Shown here: in pieces, positions 52,926-62,546 of the stretch
Position numbering within the stretch: position 1 is the first letter of the stretch
How the letters are laid out: each line of letters opens with the position of its first letter
From: Bradyrhizobium sp. 138
Lineage (GTDB): Bacteria > Pseudomonadota > Alphaproteobacteria > Rhizobiales > Xanthobacteraceae
Reading direction: 5' to 3'
Assembly (NCBI RefSeq): GCF_023074075.1
Contig: NZ_JADPKT010000033.1
Location: forward strand, 124,001-188,000
DNA length: 64,000 bases
Made by a program: the position numbers and the translations under genes
The notes under the pieces: model-generated
The model's database searches: none
What the model was told of the DNA's origin: nothing
The model's input: only the letters and a program-made list of their open reading frames with translations

Positions 52926-53699
52926 TTAGGCCGGCACCGGCTCTCCCTCGGCGTGGCGGTGTTTCTCCGGCAGATAGGCCAGCAGCATCTCGCGCACGAG
53001 GGTCGGGCTCTTGGAGTCGCGGATCATCAGGATGCCGTCGATGATCAGGGTGCGGTTCGTCTCTTCGTCGAGCAGCTTGCCATGCAGCTTGTCGGCAATC
53101 GGCAAGCAGACCAGGTTGGCGACGACGGCGCCGTACAGCGTCGCCAGCAGCGCGGTGGCCATGAACGGACCGAGCTTGGAAGGATCCGACATGTTGGAGA
53201 ACATCTGCACCATGCCGAGCAGCGTGCCGATCATCCCGAACGCAGGGGCGCAGTCGCCGACGGCGCGATAGATCTTGCTGCCTTCGTCGAGGTGCATCAG
53301 GAAGTTGTCGCGGTCGCGCTCCAGATTGTCGCGAATGAAGTCGAGGTCGTAGCCGTCGGCGACGTAGCGGATGCCCTTGGCGAGGAACGGCTCGTCGGTT
53401 TCGACCTTTTCCAGCCCGACCGGGCCCTGCTTGCGAGCGATCTCCGCGATGCGAGCGAGTTCGTCGACGAGGTCGTGGGCCGAAAGGCGGCTCAGGGTGA
53501 AGGCAAACTTGGCCCCCAGCGGCACGCCGTGGATCATCGCAGACAATGGAAAGCGGATCATCGTTGCGGCGAACGAACCGCCGAAGATGACGATGACGGC
53601 GTGGATATCGTAAAACATCCCGAAGCTGCCGCCCATCAAGATCAGGGTCGACACAACAACGGCGCCCGCGGCCAAGCCGACAAGTGTTGCGATATCCAT
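52926..53699 (-). CDS. motA: Flagellar motor stator protein MotA
   Basis: A 257-residue inner-membrane stator subunit with four helices. The start MDIATLVGLAAGAVV and the motif MIGTLLGMVQMFSNM plus KLGPFMATALLATLYGAVVAN are typical of the MotA/PomA family. The ATG at 53699 has a GGAG site and matches the usual family start; an ATG eleven codons upstream is less likely. Operon with motB. Confidence 0.93.
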   Translation of the reverse strand: MDIATLVGLAAGAVVVSTLILMGGSFGMFYDIHAVIVIFGGSFAATMIRFPLSAMIHGVPLGAKFAFTLSRLSAHDLVDELARIAEIARKQGPVGLEKVETDEPFLAKGIRYVADGYDLDFIRDNLERDRDNFLMHLDEGSKIYRAVGDCAPAFGMIGTLLGMVQMFSNMSDPSKLGPFMATALLATLYGAVVANLVCLPIADKLHGKLLDEETNRTLIIDGILMIRDSKSPTLVREMLLAYLPEKHRHAEGEPVPA

Positions 53700-53910
53700 A
53701 ACCGACTCCAACACGTACGCAACAACGGCCATCCTGGCCGCTGGCGCGGCCCAACCCGAACCGCATTTGCAGACCCTAGAGCGCCGCCCTTAAAGCCGCG
53801 TAAAGGTTAAGTTGAGCCGGCGCACGAGACCGGCGCAGCGCGCCGAAAGTCCACCGGCTTGGCCGGCTGCCGGCAGGAATCTCAACGTTTTGCTAACCAT
53901 AACAAGCGCG

Positions 53911-54735
53911 CTAGGACGACAGGCCCGTCAACGCCAGGCTCAGCGCACGCATGCGCCTGCGCGCGTCGGCATCATAGGCCTGCGGATTGGCGCGCGCCTC
54001 GTTCATGCCGTTGAAGAACAGGCCGCTTCGGCCCGCGACGTCATCGCCCTCGACCAGGTGCAGGATCGCCGCGCCGCCCTGCTCCACGGTCGAGATCGGC
54101 GCGATGCCGCCGGCACGCACCATCGTCGTGTTCATGTAGGTCGCCGGATGCAGGGAGTTCACGGTGATGGCGGCGTCCTTGAGCTCTTCAGCGAAATCGA
54201 CCGTGAACATGATCTGCGCGAGCTTGCTCTGCGCATAGGCGCGCGATCCGCTGTAGCCCTTCGTGATCATGACATCTTCGAAATCGATCGGATGCTGGCC
54301 GAGCGAAGCGACGTTGACGATGCGCGACGGCGCCGCGGTTTTCAGCAGCGGCAACAACAGATGAGCGAGCAGGAAGCCGGAGAGATAGTTCACGGCAAGG
54401 CGCAGTTCGTGACCGTCGCCGCTGACCTGCCGTTGCGGACCGTCGTTCTGCGAACCGATGCCGGCGTTGCTGATGAAGACGTCGAGACGCGGGTGATCGC
54501 GCTTCACCGCCTCGGCGAGCGCACGCGTCGCTGCCATCGACGACAGGTCGGCCTGGTAGAAGGTCGGCGCGGCGTGGCCGGCCTTCACGATTTCGTCGAT
54601 CAGCGTGTTAGCGCGCGCGGCGTCGCGGCCATGGATCAGGACCGTTGCACCGGCTTCGGCCAGCCGGCGAGCGACGTAGCGGCCGACACCGTCGGTCGAG
54701 CCGGTGATCAGCACCGTCTTGTCATTCATCTTCAT
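53911..54735 (-). CDS. Short-chain dehydrogenase/reductase
   Basis: A 274-residue classical SDR. The NAD(P) motif TGSTDGVGRYVA (~9-20), the NAG of FISNAGIG and the catalytic YAQSK (~Y170, K174) with an upstream Ser in VNVASLG are present. It resembles the retinol-dehydrogenase/WWOX-like group of SDRs. GGAGG lies 8 bases before the ATG. The substrate is unknown. Convergent with motA; divergent from the small membrane gene at 54836. Confidence 0.9.
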   Translation of the reverse strand: MKMNDKTVLITGSTDGVGRYVARRLAEAGATVLIHGRDAARANTLIDEIVKAGHAAPTFYQADLSSMAATRALAEAVKRDHPRLDVFISNAGIGSQNDGPQRQVSGDGHELRLAVNYLSGFLLAHLLLPLLKTAAPSRIVNVASLGQHPIDFEDVMITKGYSGSRAYAQSKLAQIMFTVDFAEELKDAAITVNSLHPATYMNTTMVRAGGIAPISTVEQGGAAILHLVEGDDVAGRSGLFFNGMNEARANPQAYDADARRRMRALSLALTGLSS

Positions 54736-54835
54736 TATGCACCCTCCGACTGCGGCCCTGCGCCACATCCGCGACGAGGGATCATGCAGTATTCTATCGC
54801 CGTACGGCATGCTCCATCGCAGGAGCCGATCTGCA

Positions 54836-55129
54836 ATGTTGACGTTGTTCAGTCTTCTCACCGCGCTTCCCGCGGTGCTGGCGCTCCATCTGCTTGAACC
54901 CGAGCTCGTCCTGCCGGTGTTCAGCGCCCTGCTCTTTGTCGAGGCCGCCTTCGCCGTCATCCTGGCGCGCCTGCTTCACGTCCCGGACGATGTGGAAGGC
55001 ATCACCCTGTGGGACTTCGCCGGCGGCTTCACCCTGATCGGATGCGCCGCCGCGGTGTTTGGCGAGCCGGATCAGGCCGCGCTCTTTCTGACGGAACAGG
55101 GTAGCCTACGGCCGTCGTCGCGGCCGTAG
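54836..55129 (+). CDS. Small membrane protein, 97 aa
   Basis: Starts MLTLFSLLTALPAVLALHLL with AGGAG upstream. Three hydrophobic helices (2-17, 24-42 and 62-78: ALLFVEAAFAVILARLL, DFAGGFTLIGCAAAVFG) alternate with short loops, and the tail is polar. The LWDFAGGFTLIGCAAAVFGEP pattern looks conserved. Function is unknown. Confidence 0.7.
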   Translation: MLTLFSLLTALPAVLALHLLEPELVLPVFSALLFVEAAFAVILARLLHVPDDVEGITLWDFAGGFTLIGCAAAVFGEPDQAALFLTEQGSLRPSSRP

Positions 55130-55143
55130 GCCGTTCAGTCGCG

Positions 55144-55863
55144 TCAGTGAATCTCCGCCGAGCGCCTCAGCGCGGCCTTCAGCTTCTCCAGCGAGAAGTC
55201 GGGGCTGCGGGCGATCTCGAGGATCGGCGTCTCGCGGCGGCCGCAGAGCTCGGCGGCCTCGGGCAGCTTTGCGGCGACATCGAGCGGGATCACGATGGCG
55301 CCATGCTGGTCGGCGTGAATCAGATCGTCCGACCTCACGGTCATGCCGGCAACGCGCACCTCGCCGCCAAAACTTTCCGCATGCACCCAGGCATGCGAGG
55401 GGCCGATCGAGCCGGCCAGCGCCTGGAAACCAGGTGCCCATTGCGGGATGTCGCGGATCGAGCCGTCGGTAATGACGCCGAGGCAGCCGAGCGCCTTGTG
55501 TACATTGCTCTGCACCTCGCCCCAGAACGCGCCGTAGCCGACATCGGGACCGTCGATGTCCTGGATCACCGAGATGCGCGGGCCATGGCCGGTGCCGACA
55601 TATTCGTAATATTCGATGCGGCGCTTGGACTGCTCTTCCGGTGCAAGCGAGGATTTCAGCACGGAGCGGATCGCAACCGTGCGGGCATAGCCGACAATCG
55701 GCGGCAGGTCAGGGAACGGGCAGACCAATTGCTTGGTGGTGTAGCCGATCAGCCGGCGCTCGGGCGCCACGATCTCCATGGCATTGCAGATCGTCGGCGT
55801 GTCATAGCGGCCCAGCGCTTCGAGGACGGAAGCGGGCAGCGGCCCGGTCGCGGAATTGGTCAC
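55144..55863 (-). CDS. RraA family protein
   Basis: A 239-residue RraA/HMG-aldolase-like protein. GCLGVITDGSIRDIP carries the conserved Asp/Arg pair, and GDxxHAD-type DDLIHADQHGAIVIP follows. Members are either pyruvate aldolases (4-hydroxy-4-methyl-2-oxoglutarate type) acting in aromatic catabolism or RNase E regulators. The metal-dependent aldolase role is more likely here because the catalytic Arg/Asp are kept, but no pathway partner is adjacent. Confidence 0.85.
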   Translation of the reverse strand: MTNSATGPLPASVLEALGRYDTPTICNAMEIVAPERRLIGYTTKQLVCPFPDLPPIVGYARTVAIRSVLKSSLAPEEQSKRRIEYYEYVGTGHGPRISVIQDIDGPDVGYGAFWGEVQSNVHKALGCLGVITDGSIRDIPQWAPGFQALAGSIGPSHAWVHAESFGGEVRVAGMTVRSDDLIHADQHGAIVIPLDVAAKLPEAAELCGRRETPILEIARSPDFSLEKLKAALRRSAEIH

Positions 55864-55987
55864 GGCGTTCTCTCCCAGATTGGCGGCGGTTGATTACGCG
55901 TTGCCGCCGGCATCAGGGCGATATAGCCGAGATCGGGCCTCGACCCAACTCAGCGCACCATCATGGCAGATATCCGCCCCTCGCCGT

Positions 55988-56869
55988 TCAGTGCAGCCGT
56001 CCGGGCCGGTCGTCATCCTGCGGCGGCTCCGACAAATTCGCCAGCGTCGGCGCCGAAGGCGGCGATGAGACCTCGCCTCCCGCAGGCGCCGTGGCTTCCA
56101 TTGCGCGCGCCTGGTCGCGATAGGATTTGTAGCCGAGCGGCAAAGCGAGAAGATACAGCACCGTGCCGATCGACAGCACGTGCCAGGGATAGGCGATCAG
56201 CAGTGCGATGAAAACGATCACGGCGACGAAAGCCGGCAGCACCAGCTCCGGCGGCACGCGCATGCGCTTGGTCTTGCCGGAGAACACCGGCAGGCGCGAC
56301 ACCATCAGGAAGGCGATCAGCAGCGTATAGGCCGCCGTCACCGCCGCGGGTGTGCGGCCGAGATCGAGGAACGCGACGTAGATCGGCAGCAGCACCGTGA
56401 TCGCGCCAGCCGGCGCCGGCACGCCGGTGAAGAAATTGGCGGCAAAGGCCGGCTTGTTGGGATCGTCCATGGTGGCGTTGAAGCGCGCCAGACGCAGGCC
56501 GCCGGAAATCGCGAACACCATGGCGGCGATCCAGCCGGCATTGCCGAGCTCGTGCAGCTGCCAGAAATACAGCATCAGGCCGGGTGCGACGCCGAAATTG
56601 ACGAAATCGGCGAGACTGTCGAGCTCGGCGCCGAATTTGGACTGGCCCTTGATCATGCGCGCGATGCGGCCGTCGATGCCGTCGAGCGCGGCCGCGAACA
56701 CGATGGCGTAGACGGCGAGCGACATCCGCCCCTCGATCGACAGCCGGATCGAGGTCAGGCCGGCGCAGATCGCCAGCAGCGTGATGACGTTCGGCACCAA
56801 CATCCGCACCGGGATCGGGCGGAACCGCCGGCGGCGCGTGTCGGGGTCTTTGAAATCATAGGGCGTCAT
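55988..56869 (-). CDS. pssA: CDP-diacylglycerol--serine O-phosphatidyltransferase
   Basis: A 293-residue integral membrane enzyme that makes phosphatidylserine from CDP-diacylglycerol and serine. The CDP-alcohol phosphotransferase motif DG-x2-AR-x8-G-x3-D-x3-D is visible (DGRIARMIKGQSKFGAELD, then SLAD). About eight helices are expected. The C-terminal tail of ~45 residues is Pro/Ala-rich. It lies 87 bases after psd, the next enzyme of phosphatidylethanolamine synthesis. Confidence 0.95.
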   Translation of the reverse strand: MTPYDFKDPDTRRRRFRPIPVRMLVPNVITLLAICAGLTSIRLSIEGRMSLAVYAIVFAAALDGIDGRIARMIKGQSKFGAELDSLADFVNFGVAPGLMLYFWQLHELGNAGWIAAMVFAISGGLRLARFNATMDDPNKPAFAANFFTGVPAPAGAITVLLPIYVAFLDLGRTPAAVTAAYTLLIAFLMVSRLPVFSGKTKRMRVPPELVLPAFVAVIVFIALLIAYPWHVLSIGTVLYLLALPLGYKSYRDQARAMEATAPAGGEVSSPPSAPTLANLSEPPQDDDRPGRLH

Positions 56870-56956
56870 GGCTCGTCCTCACCTCAAGGCGAGATATAGC
56901 AAGCCGCGCCCCCCTCCGCCATTGCGGCGGAAGGCCCTCATGGGCCGACTTATTGG

Positions 56957-57655
56957 TTAATTGGCGCGGAAGGCGCGGCTGAGGTCCTCGCCGGCAAGGT
57001 CGGCCAAAATCGTCTCGCCGGCGATGGCGGTCTGCCCTTCCGAGACCAGCGTCTTGGTGCCCACGGGCAGATAGACGTCGAGCCGCGAGCCGAAGCGGAT
57101 CAGGCCGAACCGCTCGCCGGCGCCGATCGCCTGGCCCTCCCTGACGAAGCAGACGATGCGCTTGGCGACAAGCCCCGCAATCTGGACCACGCCGATCCGC
57201 GCCGTGGGTGTCGAGATCACCAGCGAATTGCGCTCATTGTCCTCGCTGGCCTTGTCGAGCTCGGCGTTGATGAAGAGACCTGGGCGGTAGGCGATGCGGT
57301 CCACCCTGCCCGCGACGGGAGCGCGGTTCACGTGGCAATTGAAGACGCTCATGAACACCGAGATGCGCGGCAACGGCCGGTCGCCGAGCCCGAGCTCGGC
57401 CGGCGGCAACGCCATGGTGATCATCGAGACGCGGCCGTCGGCCGGGGACACCACCAGCCCCTCGCGCACCGGCGTCACGCGCACGGGATCGCGGAAGAAC
57501 AGCGCGCACCACACGGTCAGGATCGTGCCGATCCAGCCCAGCGGCGACCACAGCCAGAACAGGACCAGGCTTGCCAGCGCGAAGCCGCCGATGAAGGGGT
57601 AGCCCTCCTTGTGGATCGGTGGGATCTGACGCTGGATCGAATCGAGAATGGACAT
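56957..57655 (-). CDS. psd: Phosphatidylserine decarboxylase, short form
   Basis: A 232-residue proenzyme of the short, archaeal-type family. An N-terminal membrane hairpin ([19 protein letters not shown]) precedes the catalytic part. The self-cleavage site is the Gly-Ser of [12 protein letters not shown] (near residue 190), which generates the pyruvoyl group. It converts phosphatidylserine to phosphatidylethanolamine at the inner membrane. It sits upstream of pssA and downstream of the Atm1-type exporter, all on the minus strand. Confidence 0.94.
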   Translation of the reverse strand: MSILDSIQRQIPPIHKEGYPFIGGFALASLVLFWLWSPLGWIGTILTVWCALFFRDPVRVTPVREGLVVSPADGRVSMITMALPPAELGLGDRPLPRISVFMSVFNCHVNRAPVAGRVDRIAYRPGLFINAELDKASEDNERNSLVISTPTARIGVVQIAGLVAKRIVCFVREGQAIGAGERFGLIRFGSRLDVYLPVGTKTLVSEGQTAIAGETILADLAGEDLSRAFRAN

Positions 57656-57733
57656 CGCTATCTGCCGGTCGGAGTGAATGGCGCGGGTCGCCGCGCGGGC
57701 TTGTTTAGGCCAGAGTTGGGACCGGAGACAAGG

Positions 57734-59692
57734 TCACTCCGCCGCTGCAGGCGCGGTCAGGGCGTCATTGACCGGCGGCGGCTCCCGGTTGGGGGCCTCG
57801 CCGGTGTCGGCCATCTTGGCCAGCTTCTCGCGCGCCGCCTCGGCCTCGCGCTGCCTGTTCCACATGCTGGCATAGAGGCCGCCGTGCGCGAGTAGCTTGG
57901 CGTGGGTGCCGCGCTCGGCGATGCGGCCCTGATCCAGCACGATGATCTCGTCGGCCCCAACAATGGTCGAAAGGCGGTGCGCGATCACCAGCGAGGTGCG
58001 ATTCTTCGCCACCCGGTCGAGCGCGCCCTGGATCTCGTGCTCGGTATGGGTATCGAGCGCCGAGGTCGCCTCGTCCAGCACCAGGATCGGCGGCGCCTTC
58101 AAAACGGTGCGTGCGATCGCGACGCGCTGCTTTTCGCCGCCGGACAGTTTGAGCCCGCGCTCGCCGACCTGGGTCTCGTAGCCCTTCGGCGACATGCGGA
58201 TGAACTGGTCGATCTGCGCCAGCCGCGCCGCCTCTTCGACCTCACTGTCGGTCGCATCCCAGCGGCCATAGCGGATGTTGTAGCGGATGGTGTCGTTGAA
58301 CAGCACGGTATCCTGCGGCACCATGCCGATGGATGCGCGAAGTGAATCCTGCGTCACCGCACGGATGTCCTGGCCGTCGATCAGGATCTTGCCGCCTGAG
58401 ACGTCGTAGAGGCGGAACAAGAGGCGCGAGATCGTCGACTTGCCCGCCCCGGACGGGCCGACGATCGCGACGGTCTTGCCGGCCGGCACCTCGAAGTTGA
58501 TGCCCTTGAGGATCGGGCGCGTCGGCTCGTAGGCAAAGCGCACGTCCTCGAAGCGCACGGTGCCGGCGGAGATGACCAGCGGCTGCGCATCCGGCGCGTC
58601 CTTGATCTCGGCCTCGCGGCCCAGCACATTGAACATCTTCTCGATGTCGATGATCGCCTGCTTGATCTCGCGATAGACCATGCCCATGAAATTCAGGGGT
58701 TGGTAGAGCTGGATCATCATGGCGTTGACCAGCACGAAATCGCCGACCGTGTTGGTGCCGTTGCGCACGCCGATCGCGCACATCAGCATGGTCACGGTCA
58801 GGCCGAGCGTGAAGATCACGGCCTGGCCGGTGTTGAGCACGGCGAGCGAGGTATAGGCTTGGATACTTGACTCCTCGTAGCGCGCCACTGAGCGGTCGTA
58901 ACGCTGCGCCTCGCGCGCCTCGGCGCCGAAATACTTCACGGTCTCGTAGTTGAGCAGCGAGTCGATCGCCTTGGTGTTCGCCTCGGTATCGGAATCGTTC
59001 ATCTTGCGGCGGATTCCGATCCGCCACTCGGTCGCGATGTAGGTGTAGTACATGTACACCGCGACCGTGATCAGCGTCGCGACCACGTAGCGCCAGTCGA
59101 ACTGCCAAAGCAGCACGGCCATCAGCAGCGAGACCTCGACGATGGTCGGGATCAGCTGCAGGATCACCATGCGCACGATGACCTCGATGCCCTCGCGGCC
59201 GCGCTCGAGCACGCGCGTCAGGCCGCCGGTCTTGCGCTCGAGATGAAAGCGCAGCGACAGCTCGTGCATGTGGACGAAGGTGATGGTGGCGAGCTTGCGC
59301 ACCGCGTGCATGGCGACGCGCGCAAAGATGCCGTCGCGCCACTGTGTCAGCAGCGCCATCAGGATGCGCATCACCCCGTAGCTCGCGGTGAGCAGCAGCG
59401 GCGAGGCAATCACCCAGAGCTGCCAATTGTCCGCCTGCACCGGCGCGGTGTTGGCCCCCGTCAGCGCATCCGTCGCCCATTTGAAGCTGAACGGCACCGT
59501 CAACGTGATCAGCTTGGCAGCGAGCAGCAGCACAAGCGACCACACCACGCGCATCTTCAGGTCGAAGCGGTCGCCCGGCCAGATATAGGGCCACAGATGC
59601 GCCAGCGTGCCCATCAGCGTGGCTCGCTCCAGCGGTCCCCCGGCAGGAGGATCAGGAACGTCGGCGCCGTCGAACGATTGAGGTTGGTCCAT
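57734..59692 (-). CDS. Atm1-type ABC exporter (fused membrane and ATPase domains)
   Basis: A 652-residue half-transporter: six membrane helices (about 50-350) then an ATPase with Walker A GPSGAGKST, signature LSGGEKQRVAIAR and Walker B ILVLDEATSALD. The segment FVLVNAMMIQLYQPLNFMG and GLTRVLERGREGIE are typical of the Atm1/HMT1 family, which exports glutathione-linked sulfur or metal conjugates. It would act as a homodimer in the inner membrane. Start at 59692; a start 12 codons earlier is possible. Confidence 0.9.
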   Translation of the reverse strand: MDQPQSFDGADVPDPPAGGPLERATLMGTLAHLWPYIWPGDRFDLKMRVVWSLVLLLAAKLITLTVPFSFKWATDALTGANTAPVQADNWQLWVIASPLLLTASYGVMRILMALLTQWRDGIFARVAMHAVRKLATITFVHMHELSLRFHLERKTGGLTRVLERGREGIEVIVRMVILQLIPTIVEVSLLMAVLLWQFDWRYVVATLITVAVYMYYTYIATEWRIGIRRKMNDSDTEANTKAIDSLLNYETVKYFGAEAREAQRYDRSVARYEESSIQAYTSLAVLNTGQAVIFTLGLTVTMLMCAIGVRNGTNTVGDFVLVNAMMIQLYQPLNFMGMVYREIKQAIIDIEKMFNVLGREAEIKDAPDAQPLVISAGTVRFEDVRFAYEPTRPILKGINFEVPAGKTVAIVGPSGAGKSTISRLLFRLYDVSGGKILIDGQDIRAVTQDSLRASIGMVPQDTVLFNDTIRYNIRYGRWDATDSEVEEAARLAQIDQFIRMSPKGYETQVGERGLKLSGGEKQRVAIARTVLKAPPILVLDEATSALDTHTEHEIQGALDRVAKNRTSLVIAHRLSTIVGADEIIVLDQGRIAERGTHAKLLAHGGLYASMWNRQREAEAAREKLAKMADTGEAPNREPPPVNDALTAPAAAE

Positions 59693-59884
59693 CAAAAAGC
59701 CTGAAAGTCCGCCGGATGCGGGCGTCACTGCGATTAACTATTTTCGCCTGTCATATAGAGCCTTCCCGATGTCCGCGCACCCCGCCAGTTGGCGAATCAT
59801 CGATTGTTTGTCGCCATTCACCGGTAGATTTCCGGGTGATCCGAATCACCGATTGGGCTTGACGCCTCTTCGCTGCAATGCATC

Positions 59885-60499
59885 ATGGTGACAATGAGCA
59901 CAATCAAAACCGTCTGTGTCTATTGCGGCTCCGGCCCAGGAACCAATCCCCGCTTCACCGAAGGCGCCAAGGCGTTCGGCAAGGCGCTCGCCGAGAACAA
60001 CATCCGTCTCGTTTATGGCGGCGGCTCGCTTGGCCTGATGGGTTCGGTCGCGACCTCCGTGCTCGATCACGGCGGCACCGTCACCGGCATCATCCCCGAC
60101 TTCCTGAGGGCGCGCGAGAACGCGCTGACGCGCGTGCAGGAGATGATCGTCACTCCCGACATGCACGAGCGCAAGCGCCTGATGTTCGAACGCTCCGATG
60201 CCTTCGTGGCGCTGCCGGGCGGCGTCGGAACGCTGGAAGAGCTGGTCGAACAGATGACCTGGAAGCAGCTGGGCCGTCACGCCAAGCCGGTGCTGCTCGC
60301 CAACATCGACAATTTCTGGGAGCCGCTGTTCTCGCTGCTGTCGCACATGCGTCAGACCGAGTTCATCCGCGCCGGCCTGTCGATCGACATCCTCAAGGCC
60401 GATCGGGTCGAGGATATTCTGCCGAAGCTGAAAGCGGCCGCGGCACAGGTGGCCGAATCGGAAAAGCAGCTCGCTCCGGAAATGGCGCGCAAGCTGTAA
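59885..60499 (+). CDS. LOG-family phosphoribohydrolase (cytokinin-activating type)
   Basis: A 204-residue Rossmann-fold protein of the TIGR00730/LOG family. The catalytic PGGVGTLEE motif (~112-120) and YGGGSLGLMG nucleotide loop are intact. LOG enzymes release free cytokinin bases from riboside monophosphates; in bacteria they also act in nucleotide salvage. It could contribute to plant-hormone production in a root-associated bacterium, an inference only. The ATG at 59894 is an alternative start. Stops are four bases apart from the convergent VOC gene. Confidence 0.9.
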   Translation: MVTMSTIKTVCVYCGSGPGTNPRFTEGAKAFGKALAENNIRLVYGGGSLGLMGSVATSVLDHGGTVTGIIPDFLRARENALTRVQEMIVTPDMHERKRLMFERSDAFVALPGGVGTLEELVEQMTWKQLGRHAKPVLLANIDNFWEPLFSLLSHMRQTEFIRAGLSIDILKADRVEDILPKLKAAAAQVAESEKQLAPEMARKL

Positions 60500-60503
60500 C
60501 GCC

Positions 60504-60881
60504 CTACTCTGCCGGAAACGTCACCGCCTCGATGCGGTTGCCGTCGGGATCGACGACGAAGGCCGCGTAGTAACGCACGCGATCGTGCGGGCGGATGCCG
60601 GGCGCGCCGTCGGAGGCACCGCCCGCCGTGACAGCGGCGGCATGAAACGTATCGACCTCGTTCATCGTCTTCGCCCGCAGGCAGATGTGGACGCCGCTCT
60701 CCGCCGGCACACGCGCCATGTTCTCGCGCAGATTGATCCAGAACTCCGGATAGGCCTTGCCGAAGCCGACCGTCCGCGGCCGCGTCACGAGGCGCGTGAG
60801 GCCGAGGGCCGCGAGCGTGGCCTCGTAAAATCTTGCGGCCCGTTCGATATCGCTGACGCCGACGGAGATGTGGTCGATCAT
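60504..60881 (-). CDS. VOC-family (glyoxalase-like) protein
   Basis: A 125-residue single-domain VOC protein. MIDHISVGVSDIERAARFYEA is the standard start, and AAFVVDPDGNRIEAVTF the standard end with the metal-ligand Glu. FGKAYPEFWINLRENM is a recurrent pattern of the group. Members include glyoxalase I, fosfomycin resistance proteins and simple binding proteins. No specific substrate can be given. Confidence 0.85.
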   Translation of the reverse strand: MIDHISVGVSDIERAARFYEATLAALGLTRLVTRPRTVGFGKAYPEFWINLRENMARVPAESGVHICLRAKTMNEVDTFHAAAVTAGGASDGAPGIRPHDRVRYYAAFVVDPDGNRIEAVTFPAE

Positions 60882-60905
60882 GCGCTGCGCTTTCCTCCCT
60901 CCCCA

Positions 60906-60925
60906 CGTCATTGCTCGCAATGACG
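60906..60925. other. Hairpin between cimA and the VOC gene
   Basis: CGTCATTGC-TC-GCAATGACG, a perfect 9-bp inverted repeat, lies 23 bases past the cimA stop and 25 bases before the VOC gene start. There is no T run. The sequence resembles the core of a dispersed Bradyrhizobium repeat (CGTCATTGCGAGC), so it may be a repeat remnant that also acts as a terminator. Confidence 0.4.
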
Positions 60926-60947
60926 GCGCTTGTGGCGCCGCCGTCCC

Positions 60948-62546
60948 TTACGCCGGCGCCCCCGACTTCACCAGCTTGTAGATCACCGAATCCATCAGCG
61001 CCTGGAACGAGGCGTCGATGATGTTCGGGGAGACGCCGACCGTGGTCCAGCTGTCGCCGTTCTCGTCCTCGCTCTCGATCAGGACGCGCGTGACCGCGCC
61101 GGTGCCGCCGTTGAGGATACGCACGCGGTAGTCGATCAGCGTCAAGCCTTCGATGTATTTCTGGTACTTGCCGAGATCCTTGCGCAAGGCAACATCGAGC
61201 GCATTGACGGGGCCGTTGCCTTCGGCGGCCGAGATCAAGTGCTCGCCGGCGACGTCGACCTTGACGACCGCGAGCGCCACGGTGACGCGCTCGCCGAGCG
61301 CGTTGTAGCGCTGCTCGACATTGACGTCGAACTGCTCGACCTCGAAATAATGCGGCACCTTGCCGAGCGTGCGGCGCGCCAGCAGCTCGAACGAAGCGTT
61401 GGCGGACTCATAGGCGTAGCCGGCCGCCTCACGCTCCTTCAACTCCTCGACGAGGCGCGTCAGCTTCGGATCGCTCTTCTCGTAAGGGATGCCGGCGCGG
61501 TCGAGCTCGGCGATGACGTTGGAACGGCCGGCCTGGTCGGAGACCAGGACCTTGCGGTGGTTGCCGACCGTCTCTGGCAGCACGTGCTCGTAGGTCTGCG
61601 GGTCCTTCAACACCGCGGACGCATGAATGCCGGTCTTGGTGACGAAGGCGCTCTCGCCGACATAGGCCGCATGCCGGTTCGGCACGCGGTTGAGCATGTC
61701 GTCGAGCGTGCGCGAGACTTTGACGAGCGTTGCGAGCTTCTCGGCGGTGACGCTGATCTCGAAGGCGTCGGCAAAACCCTTCTTCAGCTTCAGCGTCGGG
61801 ATCAGCGAGCAGAGATTGGCGTTGCCACAGCGCTCACCAAGGCCGTTCAGCGTGCCCTGGATCTGCCGCGCGCCGGCACGGACCGCGGCGAGCGAATTGG
61901 CCACGGCCTGCTCGGTGTCGTTATGGGCGTGGATGCCGACGTGATCGCCGGGGATGTGCTTGGTCACCTCGGTGACGATGGCCTCGACCTCGTCAGGCAT
62001 GGTGCCGCCATTGGTGTCGCACAGCACCACCCAGCGCGCGCCGGCGTCATAAGCGGCCTTGGCGCAGGCGAGCGCGAAGCTGGCATCCTCCTTGTAGCCG
62101 TCGAAGAAATGCTCGCAGTCGAGCATGACCTCGCGGCCGGCAGCTTTTGCGGCCGCGACGCTGTCGCGGATCGAGGCGAGGTTTTCCTCCTTCGTCGTCT
62201 CCAGCGCGACGCGCACCTGATAGGCCGAGGATTTTGCCACGAAGCAGATCGCATCGGCTTTCGCTTCCAAGAGCCCGGCGACGCCCGGATCGTTGGAGAC
62301 CGATCGCCCTGCCCGTCGCGTCATGCCGAAGGCAGTGAACCGTGCATGGGCCAGCTTGGGCTTGGCCGCGAAAAACTCGGTGTCAGTCGGATTGGCGCCG
62401 GGATAGCCGCCTTCGACATAATCGATGCGGAGATCATCGAGCATCGCGGCGATGACCTGCTTGTCGGCCAGCGTGAAGTCGACGCCATTGGTCTGCGCGC
62501 CGTCGCGCAGCGTGGTGTCGAACAGATAAAGGCGCTCCTTGCTCAT
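60948..62546 (-). CDS. cimA: (R)-citramalate synthase
   Basis: A 532-residue enzyme of the isopropylmalate-synthase family. DTTLRDGAQTNGVDFT (about 9-24) is the CimA form of the motif. HAHNDTEQAVANSL and GTLNGLGERCGNANL are the acyl-CoA and metal-site regions, and the C-terminal regulatory LeuA-like domain (~390-525) is present. It condenses pyruvate and acetyl-CoA to citramalate, a threonine-independent route to isoleucine. Its ATG overlaps the stop of the GNAT gene (ATGA). Confidence 0.93.
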   Translation of the reverse strand: MSKERLYLFDTTLRDGAQTNGVDFTLADKQVIAAMLDDLRIDYVEGGYPGANPTDTEFFAAKPKLAHARFTAFGMTRRAGRSVSNDPGVAGLLEAKADAICFVAKSSAYQVRVALETTKEENLASIRDSVAAAKAAGREVMLDCEHFFDGYKEDASFALACAKAAYDAGARWVVLCDTNGGTMPDEVEAIVTEVTKHIPGDHVGIHAHNDTEQAVANSLAAVRAGARQIQGTLNGLGERCGNANLCSLIPTLKLKKGFADAFEISVTAEKLATLVKVSRTLDDMLNRVPNRHAAYVGESAFVTKTGIHASAVLKDPQTYEHVLPETVGNHRKVLVSDQAGRSNVIAELDRAGIPYEKSDPKLTRLVEELKEREAAGYAYESANASFELLARRTLGKVPHYFEVEQFDVNVEQRYNALGERVTVALAVVKVDVAGEHLISAAEGNGPVNALDVALRKDLGKYQKYIEGLTLIDYRVRILNGGTGAVTRVLIESEDENGDSWTTVGVSPNIIDASFQALMDSVIYKLVKSGAPA